Below are positions 45,008 through 55,097 of a DNA stretch of 64,000 nucleotides, piece after piece. A model generated the notes under the pieces. The model did not search any database. It was not told where the DNA came from and worked only from the letters and a program-made list of their open reading frames with translations. Source of the DNA: Natronosalvus halobius. Lineage in GTDB: Archaea; Halobacteriota; Halobacteria; Halobacteriales; Natrialbaceae. The position numbers and the translations under genes are program-made. The stretch lies in the NCBI RefSeq assembly GCF_024138145.1, contig NZ_CP099998.1:62001-126000 (forward strand), given 5' to 3'. Numbering within the stretch: the stretch's first letter is position 1; each line of letters begins with the position of its first letter.

Positions 45008-46165
45008 ATGGTTAGCGACAACCACCCCCGGAGCAAATCAGTTGACAAGCTGACAGATGCCGGCAGTACGATCACCCGCCGTCGATGGATCCAAAGTAGT
45101 GTCGCGACAGCGACGGTCGCGGGCTTGGCAGGGTGCCTCGGCGGCGACGATACGGACGATACCTCGATAACCTTTCACGGATTCGGCACGCACGTCGACC
45201 CAATCGAGAATATGGCCGAGGACTTCGAGGAAGAAACAGGGATCAGCGTCAACGTCTCGCCTTTTCAGGACGACTGGCAGGTGCTTGCGAGGCAACGGGC
45301 TGGTGGCGGCGACCTCGACCTGTTCCAGATGTCGATGCGTGCGGTCCCGAGCGCACGCGAGGAGGAACTCATTCAACCGATCCGTCCCGAAAATGTACCG
45401 AATTTAGAGAATATTAATGACAGGTACAGTGCGGAGAATGCACCCTGGGAATCGGACGGAGACACGTGGTCAGCTGTTGCGTGTCACTTCGGCTCCAATT
45501 CATTGGCCTGGAATACCGAGGAATGGCCATTGGAGGACGAACCGACAAGCTGGAGGGACCTCCTGGACCCCGAACTTGAGGGAGACGTCGCATACTCGCA
45601 GCGACCAAATTATGCCGTATGTACCACGTATCTCCAGTACTGGCCCGATGAGCCACGGGAGTTTGAGGCAAATTACGACGAACGTATTCAACAGGTCTGG
45701 GACAGCATGGAGAACGACTGGAAACCGCAGGTTGGCGTCTGGCTCGAGGGCGGGCCACAGGCGAACCAGGCGTTCGCAAATGCGAACGTGATTGCCGGCC
45801 ACCAGTTCCCGGTGATCGTGAAGACGCTTCAGAACGAAGGCCACCCCATCAAGGACGTAATTCCAGAAGAGGGTGCCTTCATGTACTTCGATGGTATGGC
45901 TATCCCGGCTGGGGTCGAAGATCCGAAACGAGAAGCCGCCGAACAATTCATTAATTACTTTATTGACCCCGAGAACCGGCAAGAGTACTTGGAGTCGGTC
46001 CCGACGGGCACGACGTTCGACATCCCTGAGGAGTATCAGTCCGAGGGTTACAAGAACAACACGGCTGTGATGTACGAAGATCGGCTCTCGATATTCGATC
46101 CCGTATTCGTCGGATCGAAAGCCGACGAGTGGACATCGGAGATTCAGGAGATCCTCCGTTCGTAG
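45008..46165 (+). CDS. potD: extracellular solute-binding lipoprotein, PotD (spermidine/putrescine) type
   Basis: 385 residues. The Tat signal has Arg24-26 (TRRRWIQSS), a hydrophobic stretch and lipobox GLAGC with Cys43. The mature part matches PotD/PotF-like family 1 binding proteins: FHGFGTHVDPIENMAEDFE, GSNSLAWNTEEWP, SWRDLLDPELEGDVAY, then DGMAIPAGVEDPKREAAEQF. It likely captures a polyamine or another small cationic or amino compound. The operon order is D-A-B-C; potA follows after 58 bases. The substrate is assigned by family only; opine or iron transporters look alike. Confidence 0.88.
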   Translation: MVSDNHPRSKSVDKLTDAGSTITRRRWIQSSVATATVAGLAGCLGGDDTDDTSITFHGFGTHVDPIENMAEDFEEETGISVNVSPFQDDWQVLARQRAGGGDLDLFQMSMRAVPSAREEELIQPIRPENVPNLENINDRYSAENAPWESDGDTWSAVACHFGSNSLAWNTEEWPLEDEPTSWRDLLDPELEGDVAYSQRPNYAVCTTYLQYWPDEPREFEANYDERIQQVWDSMENDWKPQVGVWLEGGPQANQAFANANVIAGHQFPVIVKTLQNEGHPIKDVIPEEGAFMYFDGMAIPAGVEDPKREAAEQFINYFIDPENRQEYLESVPTGTTFDIPEEYQSEGYKNNTAVMYEDRLSIFDPVFVGSKADEWTSEIQEILRS

Positions 46166-46223
46166 AAGAAACCGTACCAGCAGGAATATTAGTTACAGTG
46201 AATATATCGCCATACGACCAAAC

Positions 46224-47300
46224 ATGACTAATGTAATACTATCGGCGCACAATTTGGTGAAGACGTTCGGAACGGAAGTCGCTGTAGACGACGTCTCTTT
46301 CGAGGTCGAACGCGGAGAATTCTTTTCGTTTCTCGGCCCGAGCGGATGCGGGAAAACCACTACGCTTCGTATGATCGCTGGATTCGAAGAGCCCACCTCC
46401 GGATCGATTGATATCAACAATGAAAGCCAGATCGGCCGTCTTCCGCACGAACGCGACGTTAGTATGGTATTTCAGAATTTCGCCCTCTTCCCGAACAAGA
46501 CAGTAGGGGAGAACGTCGCATTTGGATTGAAAATGGAGGGCGTATCGAAGGCCAAGCGCCGAGAACGCGCCACTGAGTACCTGGAATTGGTCGACATGGG
46601 CGGATTCGAGGATCGGAAACCGGCAAACCTCTCCGGCGGCCAACAACAGCGCGTCGCTCTCGCTCGGGCGTTGATCACGGAACCATCTATCCTCCTGCTC
46701 GACGAGCCACTTTCTAGCCTCGATTTAAAACTTCGGAAGAACATGCGGTTCGAACTGAAACGTATTCAAGAAGAACTCAACACGACCTTCATCTACGTAA
46801 CCCACGACCAAGAAGAAGCGCTTTCAATGAGCGACCGCATCATGCTACTGAACGACGGTCAACGTGTGCAGGTCGGGTCCCCATCGGAACTGTACGGCGA
46901 ACCGGTGAACGAGTTCGCTGCTGATTTTATCGGCGATACAAACTTCTTCGACGGACGTGTCGCACGCACCCACAATGGAAGCGTTGACGTCTCGATCGAT
47001 AAACTCGACGTGACGCTGTCGAATATGTCCAATTCCATCAACGCGGAGGAGGGGGATCGAGTTGTCCTCAGCCTTCGGCCCGAGAATATTGAACTAAAGA
47101 ATGGCGATGCCCCCGATAGCATTCGGGGCGAAGTGTCTGCCGTTACCTTCTACGGGAAGCTGAGCCGATTTTTGGTTGACGCTGGTGGCCAGGAAGTGTT
47201 GGTCGAGGTCGCCGGAAAAGAAAACCGCCTTCGGTTTACCGAAGGCGATACGATCTCGCTTCATTTCAACACGGATGACGCGACCCTGGTCGAGGGGTAA
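46224..47300 (+). CDS. potA: ABC transporter ATP-binding protein, PotA type
   Basis: 358 residues. Walker A is [10 protein letters not shown]-loop [12 protein letters not shown], signature LSGGQQQR, Walker [13 protein letters not shown] and switch [12 protein letters not shown]. The C-terminal TOBE regulatory domain (about 280-355) starts at RPENIEL and shows the expected beta pattern with [17 protein letters not shown]. It energises the PotBC permease from the cytoplasm. The gene ends two bases before potB. Confidence 0.93.
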   Translation: MTNVILSAHNLVKTFGTEVAVDDVSFEVERGEFFSFLGPSGCGKTTTLRMIAGFEEPTSGSIDINNESQIGRLPHERDVSMVFQNFALFPNKTVGENVAFGLKMEGVSKAKRRERATEYLELVDMGGFEDRKPANLSGGQQQRVALARALITEPSILLLDEPLSSLDLKLRKNMRFELKRIQEELNTTFIYVTHDQEEALSMSDRIMLLNDGQRVQVGSPSELYGEPVNEFAADFIGDTNFFDGRVARTHNGSVDVSIDKLDVTLSNMSNSINAEEGDRVVLSLRPENIELKNGDAPDSIRGEVSAVTFYGKLSRFLVDAGGQEVLVEVAGKENRLRFTEGDTISLHFNTDDATLVEG

Positions 47301-47302
47301 AT

Positions 47303-48223
47303 ATGAGTATTAAAGACAAAACCGAAGCCGCTCGTTCGTTTCTAGCCCCGTTTGAGGAAGGGATCAATCGCTTCCTTCCGGATCCGCGGCTGATTCCTGG
47401 ATTGGCCTGGATCGTCGTTGTACTCGGCGGCTCACTCACCACCGTATTTCTTTATAGCTTCATGAACGACCCGCTTGCTGGTGATTTCGGGATTACCTTC
47501 GAGCACTACCGGCGGTTTCTGGGAAGTTCGCTCTACCAGTCGATCATGGTCGACTCGATTTTGATCGCCATCAAGACGACAATTGGGGCGCTTCTCATCG
47601 GGTATCCCCTCGCATACTACATCGCTATGCAGAGCAACCGACGAAACCTCTTGCTCTTAGTAGTTATCGCGCCGATCTGGATCAACGAAGTCATTCGATA
47701 CTTCGCCTGGATCCTCATTCTGGATCGAAACGGCGTTGTCAACTGGCTGCTGGTGGACGCGATTGGGGTCATCAGTGATCCGCTTCGACTGATTTACACG
47801 GAAAACGCAGTGGTTATCAGCCTCGTTCATCCGCTTTTACCGTACATGGTAATTCCGATCGTCGCGAGTCTCATACAGATCGATTATTCGGAGATTGAGG
47901 CGGCGAAAAATCTCGGTGCGACTCGCCTACAGGCGTTCTGGGAGGTTTCGCTGCCTCAAACGAAGTCCGGAATCGTCGCCGGCTCGACGTTCGTGTTCGT
48001 CCTTTCTTCGGGTGCGTACCTCGCGCCGGTTCTTCTGGGCGGGAATCAGAACCAGATGATTGCAAACTTTATCGGTGTGATGTTCGCCGAGGGGCAAAAC
48101 TGGAACTTCGGCGCCGTGCTGGCCATGGTATACAGTTTCCTGATTATTCTCCTCTTCGTTTTCGTCGGTAAATTCATGGACGTCGAGCTGTCTGGGACGT
48201 CTTCCGTGGAGGACGATTCATGA
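47303..48223 (+). CDS. potB: ABC transporter permease, PotB type
   Basis: 306 residues with six predicted TM segments. The first lies at about 35-55 (LAWIVVVLGGSLTTVFLYS), followed by the extracellular loop with FEHYRRFLGSSLYQSI and GYPLAYYIAMQ. The EAA loop reads EIEAAKNLGATRLQAFWEVSL. The start is two bases after potA and the stop overlaps potC by four bases (ATGA), so the operon is compact. Confidence 0.93.
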   Translation: MSIKDKTEAARSFLAPFEEGINRFLPDPRLIPGLAWIVVVLGGSLTTVFLYSFMNDPLAGDFGITFEHYRRFLGSSLYQSIMVDSILIAIKTTIGALLIGYPLAYYIAMQSNRRNLLLLVVIAPIWINEVIRYFAWILILDRNGVVNWLLVDAIGVISDPLRLIYTENAVVISLVHPLLPYMVIPIVASLIQIDYSEIEAAKNLGATRLQAFWEVSLPQTKSGIVAGSTFVFVLSSGAYLAPVLLGGNQNQMIANFIGVMFAEGQNWNFGAVLAMVYSFLIILLFVFVGKFMDVELSGTSSVEDDS

Positions 48224-49056
48224 CGCTATCGTTCAGTGCGCTCCTCGGAAAAATCGAAGTCAATGATGCGACTGCCGGGCGAGTGCAGAAACTGGCCGCC
48301 GCAGTAATCCTGCTGTTTCTGTACGCACCGATCGTGATCGTTATCATGTTGTCGTTCACTCCTACGTCGACGCCGACGTTTCCGATGGAGGGAGTCTCGC
48401 TCCAGTGGTACGAGGCGTTGATCCAGGATACTGCGATGATGAACGCGCTACAATTCAGCGCCCAACTCGCATTCGTTAGCGCAATCTGTTCGGGCGTGAT
48501 TGGCATTTTAGCAGCGTTCGGTATCGTTCGGAGCGATTTCGGCAACTCGATTCTGGATGAGGGGAAGCTTCGTCTTCTGTTCAGCCTCCCGCTCATTATT
48601 CCGTGGATCATCACCGGCATCGGAGGGCTCGTATTCTTCAACGTGATCGGACTCTTCGGCTCGTTCTGGTCGTATCTCATCGGTCACATCCTCATCACAC
48701 TCCCGTTTACCACGCTTGTCGTCGCAGCCGGACTCGACGGATTCGACATCTCCCTTGAGGAGGCCGCGAGAAATCTCGGCGCGACAAGATGGCGTGCGTA
48801 TTTCGAAGTAACTCTTCCGATGATCATGCCGAGTATCATCGCCGCACTACTGTTTGCGTTTATCCTATCTTTCAACAACTTTATCCACACGTTCTTCTGG
48901 TTGAGCTTCTCGGATCAGACGCTCCCGGTGTACATCTTCGGTCTCATCCGCCGGACGTACGATCCAACCCTCAACGCCATTGGGACGATTTTGATCGTGT
49001 TCTCGCTTGCGGTAACTATCACGGCTGAGCGGCTCTCGAGACGACTTCTCACCTGA
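48220..49056 (+). CDS. potC: ABC transporter permease, PotC type
   Basis: 278 residues with six TM segments. APIVIVIMLSFTPTSTPTFP followed by GVSLQWYEALIQD is the usual PotC beginning, and the EAA loop is SLEEAARNLGATRWRAYFEVTL. The C-terminus is GTILIVFSLAVTITAERLSR. It overlaps potB by four bases and is the last gene of the operon. With PotB it forms the inner-membrane channel. Confidence 0.93.
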   Translation: MTLSFSALLGKIEVNDATAGRVQKLAAAVILLFLYAPIVIVIMLSFTPTSTPTFPMEGVSLQWYEALIQDTAMMNALQFSAQLAFVSAICSGVIGILAAFGIVRSDFGNSILDEGKLRLLFSLPLIIPWIITGIGGLVFFNVIGLFGSFWSYLIGHILITLPFTTLVVAAGLDGFDISLEEAARNLGATRWRAYFEVTLPMIMPSIIAALLFAFILSFNNFIHTFFWLSFSDQTLPVYIFGLIRRTYDPTLNAIGTILIVFSLAVTITAERLSRRLLT

Positions 49057-49271
49057 GAGGCTTTGTTACCTGTTTTAGTTACGTACTGGCACGATCCGCT
49101 CATCTGATGTTCATTCGGCTCCATAAAATGAGCGTGGCCGCGTACGTAACGGACGCAAGTCGGTATGGATTGTGTGGTCTGTAAAGCGATCCCAGGTTCC
49201 TTCTACCGACGGTCGGTGAACAAGATAGCCTTTGTGACCGAACGGTGCTATCTCCTGTTCAGGTGGTGCAC

Positions 49272-49760
49272 CTACTCCCGATTACTGTAGATGCGCTCGT
49301 TACTGTGTGAAAACACCTCGATGAGGTTGCCCCACGGATCCTTACAGTAGGCGAGTTTGTAGTCGTCGTCTTCGCTGTTGACGCCCCAGACATCGGAGTA
49401 GGCGTCACCGCCGTTTTCGTCGATTACGGTCGCAAGTTCTTCGACTTCCGGATCGATGATCGAGAGGTGAAAGAGGCCGGGTGAAAACGGATCGGGGTCG
49501 TTTTTACCAGTTGTGTCGTCAAACTCGAACAATTCGATCCCGACCTGATTCCCGGTGCTCAGGTGAGCAATCTTCATCTCTTCAAAGTCCCCGAGTAAGT
49601 CGCTTACTTGCCTCCCGAAGAACCCCTCGTTTTCGATGGTGGCTGGGCCGAGTACGAGGTTGAATCCAAACACGTCTCGGTACCATTCAACCGCTTCGTC
49701 GATATTGGACACTGTGAGTCCAACGTGGGCTAGACCACGTGGATACGTACGTTCAGACAT
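49272..49760 (-). CDS. VOC superfamily (glyoxalase/bleomycin resistance) protein
   Basis: 162 residues from ATG 49760 (MSERTYPRGLAHVG); the frame extends to 49817 without family support. The paired beta-alpha-beta-beta-beta units are visible: LAHVGLTVSNIDEAVEWYRD with the first metal His, IENEGFFGRQVSDLLGDFEEM, then LFHLSIIDPEVEELATVI with a second His and YCKDPWGNLIEVF with the last Glu. VOC enzymes are metal-dependent lyases, isomerases or dioxygenases; the substrate is unreadable. It stands alone, divergent from the amidohydrolase downstream. Confidence 0.9.
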   Translation of the reverse strand: MSERTYPRGLAHVGLTVSNIDEAVEWYRDVFGFNLVLGPATIENEGFFGRQVSDLLGDFEEMKIAHLSTGNQVGIELFEFDDTTGKNDPDPFSPGLFHLSIIDPEVEELATVIDENGGDAYSDVWGVNSEDDDYKLAYCKDPWGNLIEVFSHSNERIYSNRE

Positions 49761-49929
49761 ACAGTATTCACACGTTATCGACAAAACAAATAAATTCCGA
49801 TTATTGTTCGTCAACAAACAGGATGCTTGCTCAACCGGCTTGTGACTTGCTTACCACTACGGACCACTGAGGCGTTTCTAGAGGAAAAGGTAATGATCCA
49901 GGGCTAGGATGTATTACAGAGAAGCACTA

Positions 49930-51171
49930 ATGAAGGCGATAGACTGCGGTACCCTTATCGATGGGATCAGCGAGGAACCGCTTTCCGACGGGCGAATCGT
50001 GATCGAGGACGGCAGGATAACCGCTGTCGGCACTCGATCGGAGGTATCAGTACCGGGCGACGCGGAACGTATCGATCACTCAAACGAGACTGTACTGCCC
50101 GGCCTAATTGACGCGCACCTCCACATTAACGGATGGCGGTCGCTGCAGCCCTTCGACATGACGACGCTGGATATTGTGACACAAACCGCTCGCGCGACCG
50201 AGGATCTGAAGGTTTTGCTCAGAGGCGGATTCACGAGCGTTCGTGATTGCGGGGGTCCGACTGGACTCGGCCTTCGTGAGGCTGTGGAGGAAGGGTCCAT
50301 TGCTGGTCCGCGAATATACACGTCCTGGAAATCGTTTTCACAAACAGCGGGACATGCAGATGCTCACTTCCTTCCATACGAATGGGTGACCGGTGGAGGG
50401 AGTGGCGATGCGATCCGCGGAAAGTCACAGGGGAACGTACTCGCCGACGGCGTGAGTGAGTGCCGGAAAGAGGTGCGAAAACACCTCCGGGAAGGCGTTG
50501 ATCTAATCAAGATTATGACGAGCGGTGGTATGCTATCGGAGAAAGACCACCCAGACCAACCCCATTACAGTGAGGAAGAAATCGCTGTCTTCACCGAGGA
50601 AGCCCATCGCTGGGGAATTCCCGTTGCGTCCCACGCGGAAGGAACAGAGGGAATCAACCGAGCGTTACGGAACGGCGTCGATACGATCGAACACGGAATT
50701 GGTATCGACGACGAGTCGATCGATCTATTTCAGGAGACAGGGGCGATTCTCGTGCCGACGCTACAGGCGATCTACCGCAACGCGATCGCCGGTCCAGACA
50801 GTGACGTACCAGAGTGGAGCATCCAGAAGTCGAAATCTGCGCACGAAGAGCACATCGAGTCGGCGAAACGAGCCTACGACAACGGAGTACCAATTGCCCA
50901 TGCCTCCGATTGCGGTGGAACGGAGAACCATCCGCTGGGGACGCACCTCGAGTTCACACTCCTGGTGGAGGAGGTCGGACTTTCAGAGATGGAGGCAATT
51001 AAATCCGCAACGAGCATCGCTGCCAAGGCGTTGGCTGACGACTCCATCGGTGCGATCGAGCCCGGACGATACGCCGACTTGGTCGCCATCAGCGGTGATC
51101 CGCTCTCGGAGATCCAACAACTGTCCGAGATCCACACGGTCTACAAGAGCGGCGACACCGTCGACGTGTAG
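49930..51171 (+). CDS. metal-dependent amidohydrolase (X-Pro dipeptidase / imidazolonepropionase-like group)
   Basis: 413 residues from ATG 49930 (MKAIDCGTLIDGI); ATG 49909 would add seven residues. It has the amidohydrolase metal set: H63 and H65 (DAHLHING), K194 (LIKIMTSGG, the carbamylated Lys position), H235 (ASHAEGT), H255 (IEHGIGI) and D327 (HASDCGG). The C-terminal strand pair includes GRYADLVAISGDPL. The closest described relatives are bacterial amidohydrolase-type dipeptidases, some of which cut X-Pro or X-basic dipeptides, which would fit this island. It is convergent with the DUF885 gene downstream. Cytoplasmic. Confidence 0.88.
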   Translation: MKAIDCGTLIDGISEEPLSDGRIVIEDGRITAVGTRSEVSVPGDAERIDHSNETVLPGLIDAHLHINGWRSLQPFDMTTLDIVTQTARATEDLKVLLRGGFTSVRDCGGPTGLGLREAVEEGSIAGPRIYTSWKSFSQTAGHADAHFLPYEWVTGGGSGDAIRGKSQGNVLADGVSECRKEVRKHLREGVDLIKIMTSGGMLSEKDHPDQPHYSEEEIAVFTEEAHRWGIPVASHAEGTEGINRALRNGVDTIEHGIGIDDESIDLFQETGAILVPTLQAIYRNAIAGPDSDVPEWSIQKSKSAHEEHIESAKRAYDNGVPIAHASDCGGTENHPLGTHLEFTLLVEEVGLSEMEAIKSATSIAAKALADDSIGAIEPGRYADLVAISGDPLSEIQQLSEIHTVYKSGDTVDV

Positions 51172-51285
51172 CAGCCGATATACGGACTATCTCCGATTGA
51201 CTGGGGCACCCCACTACGTTTCAACACCGGAAACCGGTTAGTGGTCCGGATTCTGAAGTATCCAATCGATCGTCGCCGGTTCTCT

Positions 51286-52902
51286 CTAGAGCAATTCCTC
51301 TTCTACCATACTCAACGGGAGTGCACTGTAGTCCATGAGCGCATCGTGAAAATCCCGAAGCGAAAACTCGTTGCCTGTTTCCATCCGATACTTCTCTCGA
51401 ATATCAATCAGTTGTGACAAACCCACCAGGTACGACGACGGGTACGTCGGTCGCATCGTGTACCGTTGTACTTCACTCTCCGCCCACCGCGGTTCGAGAC
51501 GGGCACGATCTACGAGTAACTCGATGGCTTCTTCGGGTGTCATTCCTCGCGTGTGTAGGCCAGTGTCGATCACGATACGAACGGCACGCCAGAGGCTGTT
51601 CCGAAGTTGCATCAGCCGGAGGGCCGGTTCGTCCAGGAGGCCGGTTTCGTAGAATAATTCCTCCGTGTAGAGCCCCCATCCTTCGAGGTAGACTGGGCTG
51701 GTGAACTGGAGTCGAAGTGGCGAGGCGATCTGCTTGTGAATCGCAAGATGCAGATGGTGACCGGGATACATCTCGTGCTGGGCGATTCCACGGATCCAGG
51801 CCCAGCTGTTGTCACGCAAATGCTGTTCCTGTTCCTCTGCTGACGCCTCTGTATCGACGGGAGTAATATACCACTTTCCGGAGAGTCCGTCCTCGAACGG
51901 CGGCGACACCCAGGGCTTCGCGATCGGATACGCGTCCCTCATGAACTCCGGCATCCACTCAATATCGACCGTTTCGCCGACAGGGAAGCTTATGAGATCG
52001 TGTTCGAGGCAGTGATCGCGTGCGAGCATCGTTTCGTCTTCGTAGGCCCTTCGCAGGTTCTCGCTCGTCGGGTGATCGTCTTTCACAGAATCGAGTACGT
52101 CCACCCAACTGCTGTTGGGGTCGATTTGCTCGGCCAGTTCATCCATCTTCCGTTCGTAGCGATCGATCCGTTCACGGCCGAACTCATACAGTTCGTTTCC
52201 GTCCATGTTGAGCATATGGTACTTCTGCAAGAGACGATCGAATCGCTCTGGTCCGGCAGCGAAGTCCCCATCGGCACGGTCTTCGATGCTCCGAACGAAG
52301 CCCTCGAATGCCGCTACGGCGTCATCGGCTGCCTCAGCGGCAGCGATGATATCGTCTTCCAGTGATGGAACCCGCTCGGCCGCGTCCAGGATCCCGCCTC
52401 TGAGAAACTGTTCGACGTCACTGGCCACGCGTAGACTGGAATCAATCCAGATCGGCGGTACCGCCTCGGGATCAATGTTTTCCTTCGCTGCTTCGAGAAA
52501 CCTTGGGACAGCGCGCAGTCTCGTAAGCAAGGCCCTGAAGCGTTTCTCGTCCTGTGTCGGCTCGCTGAGAAGCAGGTCGTGCAGCCCAGTCCCGATCCAA
52601 TCGAGATAGAGCTTCGGTGCGCGTTCCCAGAACCGGCGCTCATGATCTATACGCAATTTTGTGAGCACGGCTAGCGCCCAGCGTCTGTCGAGTGCTTCCT
52701 CATGAGGCAGACTCGCCGCGTCAAACGCCTCAAACCTCGACTTAAAATCACGAAGCGTTTCTCCCCAAGCCAAAGCAACGTCGGGGCCTCGCTCTGGCAA
52801 TTGATCATCGTAGCGATGGACACCAACGTGCGTTGCCTCCACCGGATTGTATTGCCAGTATTCGTTCAACAAGTCGTCAACCGTCTGCTGGAACTCCGTC
52901 AT
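51286..52902 (-). CDS. DUF885 family putative metallopeptidase
   Basis: 538 residues from ATG 52902 (MTEFQQTVDDLLNEYW; 52923 would add seven). The hallmark HExxxGH zinc motif is present as HEMYPGH (H376-H382), preceded by SWAWIRGIAQ and followed by LHLAIHKQIASPLR. SPVYLEGWGLYTEELFYETG contains the downstream Glu. The N-terminal helical half has YNPVEATHVGVHRYDD. Family members are annotated as dipeptidyl carboxypeptidase-like or oligopeptidase-like and mostly lack biochemical work. No signal peptide is seen, so it is probably an intracellular exo- or oligopeptidase. Confidence 0.9.
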   Translation of the reverse strand: MTEFQQTVDDLLNEYWQYNPVEATHVGVHRYDDQLPERGPDVALAWGETLRDFKSRFEAFDAASLPHEEALDRRWALAVLTKLRIDHERRFWERAPKLYLDWIGTGLHDLLLSEPTQDEKRFRALLTRLRAVPRFLEAAKENIDPEAVPPIWIDSSLRVASDVEQFLRGGILDAAERVPSLEDDIIAAAEAADDAVAAFEGFVRSIEDRADGDFAAGPERFDRLLQKYHMLNMDGNELYEFGRERIDRYERKMDELAEQIDPNSSWVDVLDSVKDDHPTSENLRRAYEDETMLARDHCLEHDLISFPVGETVDIEWMPEFMRDAYPIAKPWVSPPFEDGLSGKWYITPVDTEASAEEQEQHLRDNSWAWIRGIAQHEMYPGHHLHLAIHKQIASPLRLQFTSPVYLEGWGLYTEELFYETGLLDEPALRLMQLRNSLWRAVRIVIDTGLHTRGMTPEEAIELLVDRARLEPRWAESEVQRYTMRPTYPSSYLVGLSQLIDIREKYRMETGNEFSLRDFHDALMDYSALPLSMVEEELL

Positions 52903-53052
52903 CGGATGAAAAAATAGGCCCAACGATCATAAACATGCGCGCGGCCAATCCGAATTGCGCGTTCTTGTTCGTCAGTTCGGGCACAATATCGATCCGGTGG
53001 TGAGACCGGCTATCAATATTGATTTACCATCGAGGGACATATTCCCACAGGT

Positions 53053-53778
53053 ATGCCAGCTGCAATCGTTACCGGGTCGTCTCGGGGGATTGGGAGTGCG
53101 ATCGCGAAGCGATTCGCCAAGGACGGATATAACGTGGTCGTCAACTACCGTCGTAGCGCCGAGGCTGCCGAACGGACGGCAGCGGAAATACGCGATGGTA
53201 CGGACGCCGAGGCGCTTGTCGTTCAGGCGGACGTTTCGAACCCTAACGACGTAAAACGCCTCATCGATCGAACCATCGACGCCTTCGGCGGCGTCGATCA
53301 CGTTGTCAACAACGCTGGCATCGAGGAGTCCTGTCCGACGCTGGAACTCGATGTGGGTGACTTCGATCGGGTAATGGACACGAATGTCAACAGCGCCTTC
53401 GCCGTGAGCCAGCGTGCTGCTCCCCACCTTGCCGAGTCTGCGGAACCCGCTCCCTCGATCACGAATCTCTCGACGTTCCTCGCCCTCAGGGGATATCCGA
53501 ACGAACCACACTACGTCTCGTCGAAGGCGGCGATTCTTGGCCTGACCGGAAGTCTGGCGCTTGATTTCGCACCAGACATTCGTGTGAATGCGATCGCACC
53601 GGGGCATGTAGAGACGGATATGACAGACCGCTCGAAGATGGAAGAGAACAGAGCATCGATCCCGCTCGGTCGATACGGTCAGGTCGACGAAATTGCCGAT
53701 GCAGCTGCCTACCTCCGTGACGCATCGTACGTCACGGGCGAGACGCTCCGCATAGACGGCGGTGCATCGCTCCAGTAG
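53053..53778 (+). CDS. short-chain dehydrogenase/reductase (FabG-like SDR)
   Basis: 241 residues. It begins directly with the Rossmann strand MPAAIVTGSSRGIGSAIAKR. NYRRS after the second strand suggests NADP preference. NNAGIEES, LSTFLALRG and YVSSK provide the Asn/Ser/Tyr/Lys set, and VTGETLRIDGGASL is the C-terminus. It resembles 3-oxoacyl-ACP reductase, but haloarchaea do not use that pathway conventionally, so it is another hydroxy/oxo substrate SDR. It is divergent from the DUF885 gene and alone on its strand. Confidence 0.9.
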   Translation: MPAAIVTGSSRGIGSAIAKRFAKDGYNVVVNYRRSAEAAERTAAEIRDGTDAEALVVQADVSNPNDVKRLIDRTIDAFGGVDHVVNNAGIEESCPTLELDVGDFDRVMDTNVNSAFAVSQRAAPHLAESAEPAPSITNLSTFLALRGYPNEPHYVSSKAAILGLTGSLALDFAPDIRVNAIAPGHVETDMTDRSKMEENRASIPLGRYGQVDEIADAAAYLRDASYVTGETLRIDGGASLQ

Positions 53779-54164
53779 TCACGTAGACGGTTCTCGAAAC
53801 GCGTATTATGTACCTTCCCGAGCAGATAGCCTGTGTTGGGAACTGTGTCCGACGTATGCATGGTCGAATCGGACGCGGAAACGACGTCCTTCAGCCACCA
53901 CGTCAACCGTAAGCGGACGTCTGACCATATCTGTTCGACGCCGTGTGCGGAACCGCCGTTGTCGAATCGGGCGGCAAGCGTCTATTCTATCTCCAATCTG
54001 GGCGCGTCGACTAATCGATGCTTGTGTCTCCGATGGCCAGAACGAACCTGGGGCATTACAGACCGGCATTCGGAACTGCCCTTGACGGGAGCGATGGTCC
54101 AACAATGCTATTTCAACCGGCAGTGTGGAATTTGGACCGGAATTGAAACGGATTTTTATTCCGA
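53779..54164. other. intergenic region, no gene seen
   Basis: 386 bases between convergent genes. Open frames on both strands have no recognisable signature and unnatural composition. T-rich ggatttttattccg at about 54146-54159 could be part of a terminator of the plus-strand SDR (weak). Confidence 0.35.
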
Positions 54165-55097
54165 CTACTCGAAGGCAGGAATGATTTCGTCGCCGATCCG
54201 GTGAATCTGTTCGATTTCCGCTTCGAGCGAGTCGGTCATCGTCCCGACGATAAAGTGGGTCGTCCCCGCGTCAGCGTACGCCTCGACGTCGTTAACGATC
54301 GATTCCGGATCACCGATGGTGGCGACGTCCGGGGCGTCACCATTCCAGTCACCCACGTGCACGCGACAGCGGGCAGATATCTCCGGAACACCATCCCGAT
54401 CGTAATCAGTCCATGCATTCATCAATCGATCGCGAGTGTTCGCTACCGCCGCCGCGTCTCGTTCAACGACTGTCCACCCGTCACCGAATTCCGCGGTACG
54501 TCGGAGTGCTGCGCCAGACGTCCCTCCCACCCAGATCTTCGGCTTCTTGTCCGGGAGAGGGTGAAACCCGGTCTTCCTGAAGTTTATGTGTTCCCCGTCG
54601 AATCCCGTCTCTCCGTCGTTCTCGAATATGCGTTCGAACATCTCTAGGAACTCGTCCGTGTGGGGTCCGCGGGTCTTGAACGGCGCGTCGAGCACCTCAA
54701 ATTCGGATCGAAGCCAGCCGCTTCCCACGCCAAGCTCGAACCGGCCGTCCGAGAGGGCCGAGACAGTGAGTGCCTGCTTGGCCAACAGGATGGGGTTACG
54801 CAGCGGCACGATACAGATATTCGTCGCCATATGGATCTCGTCGGTCACCGCTGAGATGTAGGAGAATTTCCCAAAGACGTCGAGGCTGGGATTCGAAATG
54901 TCGGCCCAGTCAGGGACGCCGAACTGGTACTCGTCGTAGTCGAGCTCTGCTGGGATTGTGATGTGGTCTCCGGTCCATAGCGTCTCGAAGCCGGCTGCTT
55001 CGGCGGCCTGGACGATGTCCTTCCATGCCTCTGGTCGTTCATACGTTCCGAATCCCGGTAATGCGTACCCAAAACTGATGGGGCTGTCGTCATTCAT
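54165..55097 (-). CDS. LLM class F420-dependent oxidoreductase
   Basis: 310 residues with the luciferase-like (beta/alpha)8 pattern: ISFGYALPGFGTYERPEAWK, AAEAAGFETLWTGDHITIP, then RNPILLAKQALTVSALSDGRFELGVG and GWLRSEFEVLDAPFKTRGPH, the core of F420-binding TIGR03619-type proteins. KPKIWVGGTSGAALRRTAE and FIVGTMTDSLEAEIEQIHR complete the barrel. Haloarchaea make coenzyme F420, so F420 rather than FMN is the expected cofactor. The substrate is unknown. It is divergent from the class III aminotransferase across 362 bases. Confidence 0.9.
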   Translation of the reverse strand: MNDDSPISFGYALPGFGTYERPEAWKDIVQAAEAAGFETLWTGDHITIPAELDYDEYQFGVPDWADISNPSLDVFGKFSYISAVTDEIHMATNICIVPLRNPILLAKQALTVSALSDGRFELGVGSGWLRSEFEVLDAPFKTRGPHTDEFLEMFERIFENDGETGFDGEHINFRKTGFHPLPDKKPKIWVGGTSGAALRRTAEFGDGWTVVERDAAAVANTRDRLMNAWTDYDRDGVPEISARCRVHVGDWNGDAPDVATIGDPESIVNDVEAYADAGTTHFIVGTMTDSLEAEIEQIHRIGDEIIPAFE

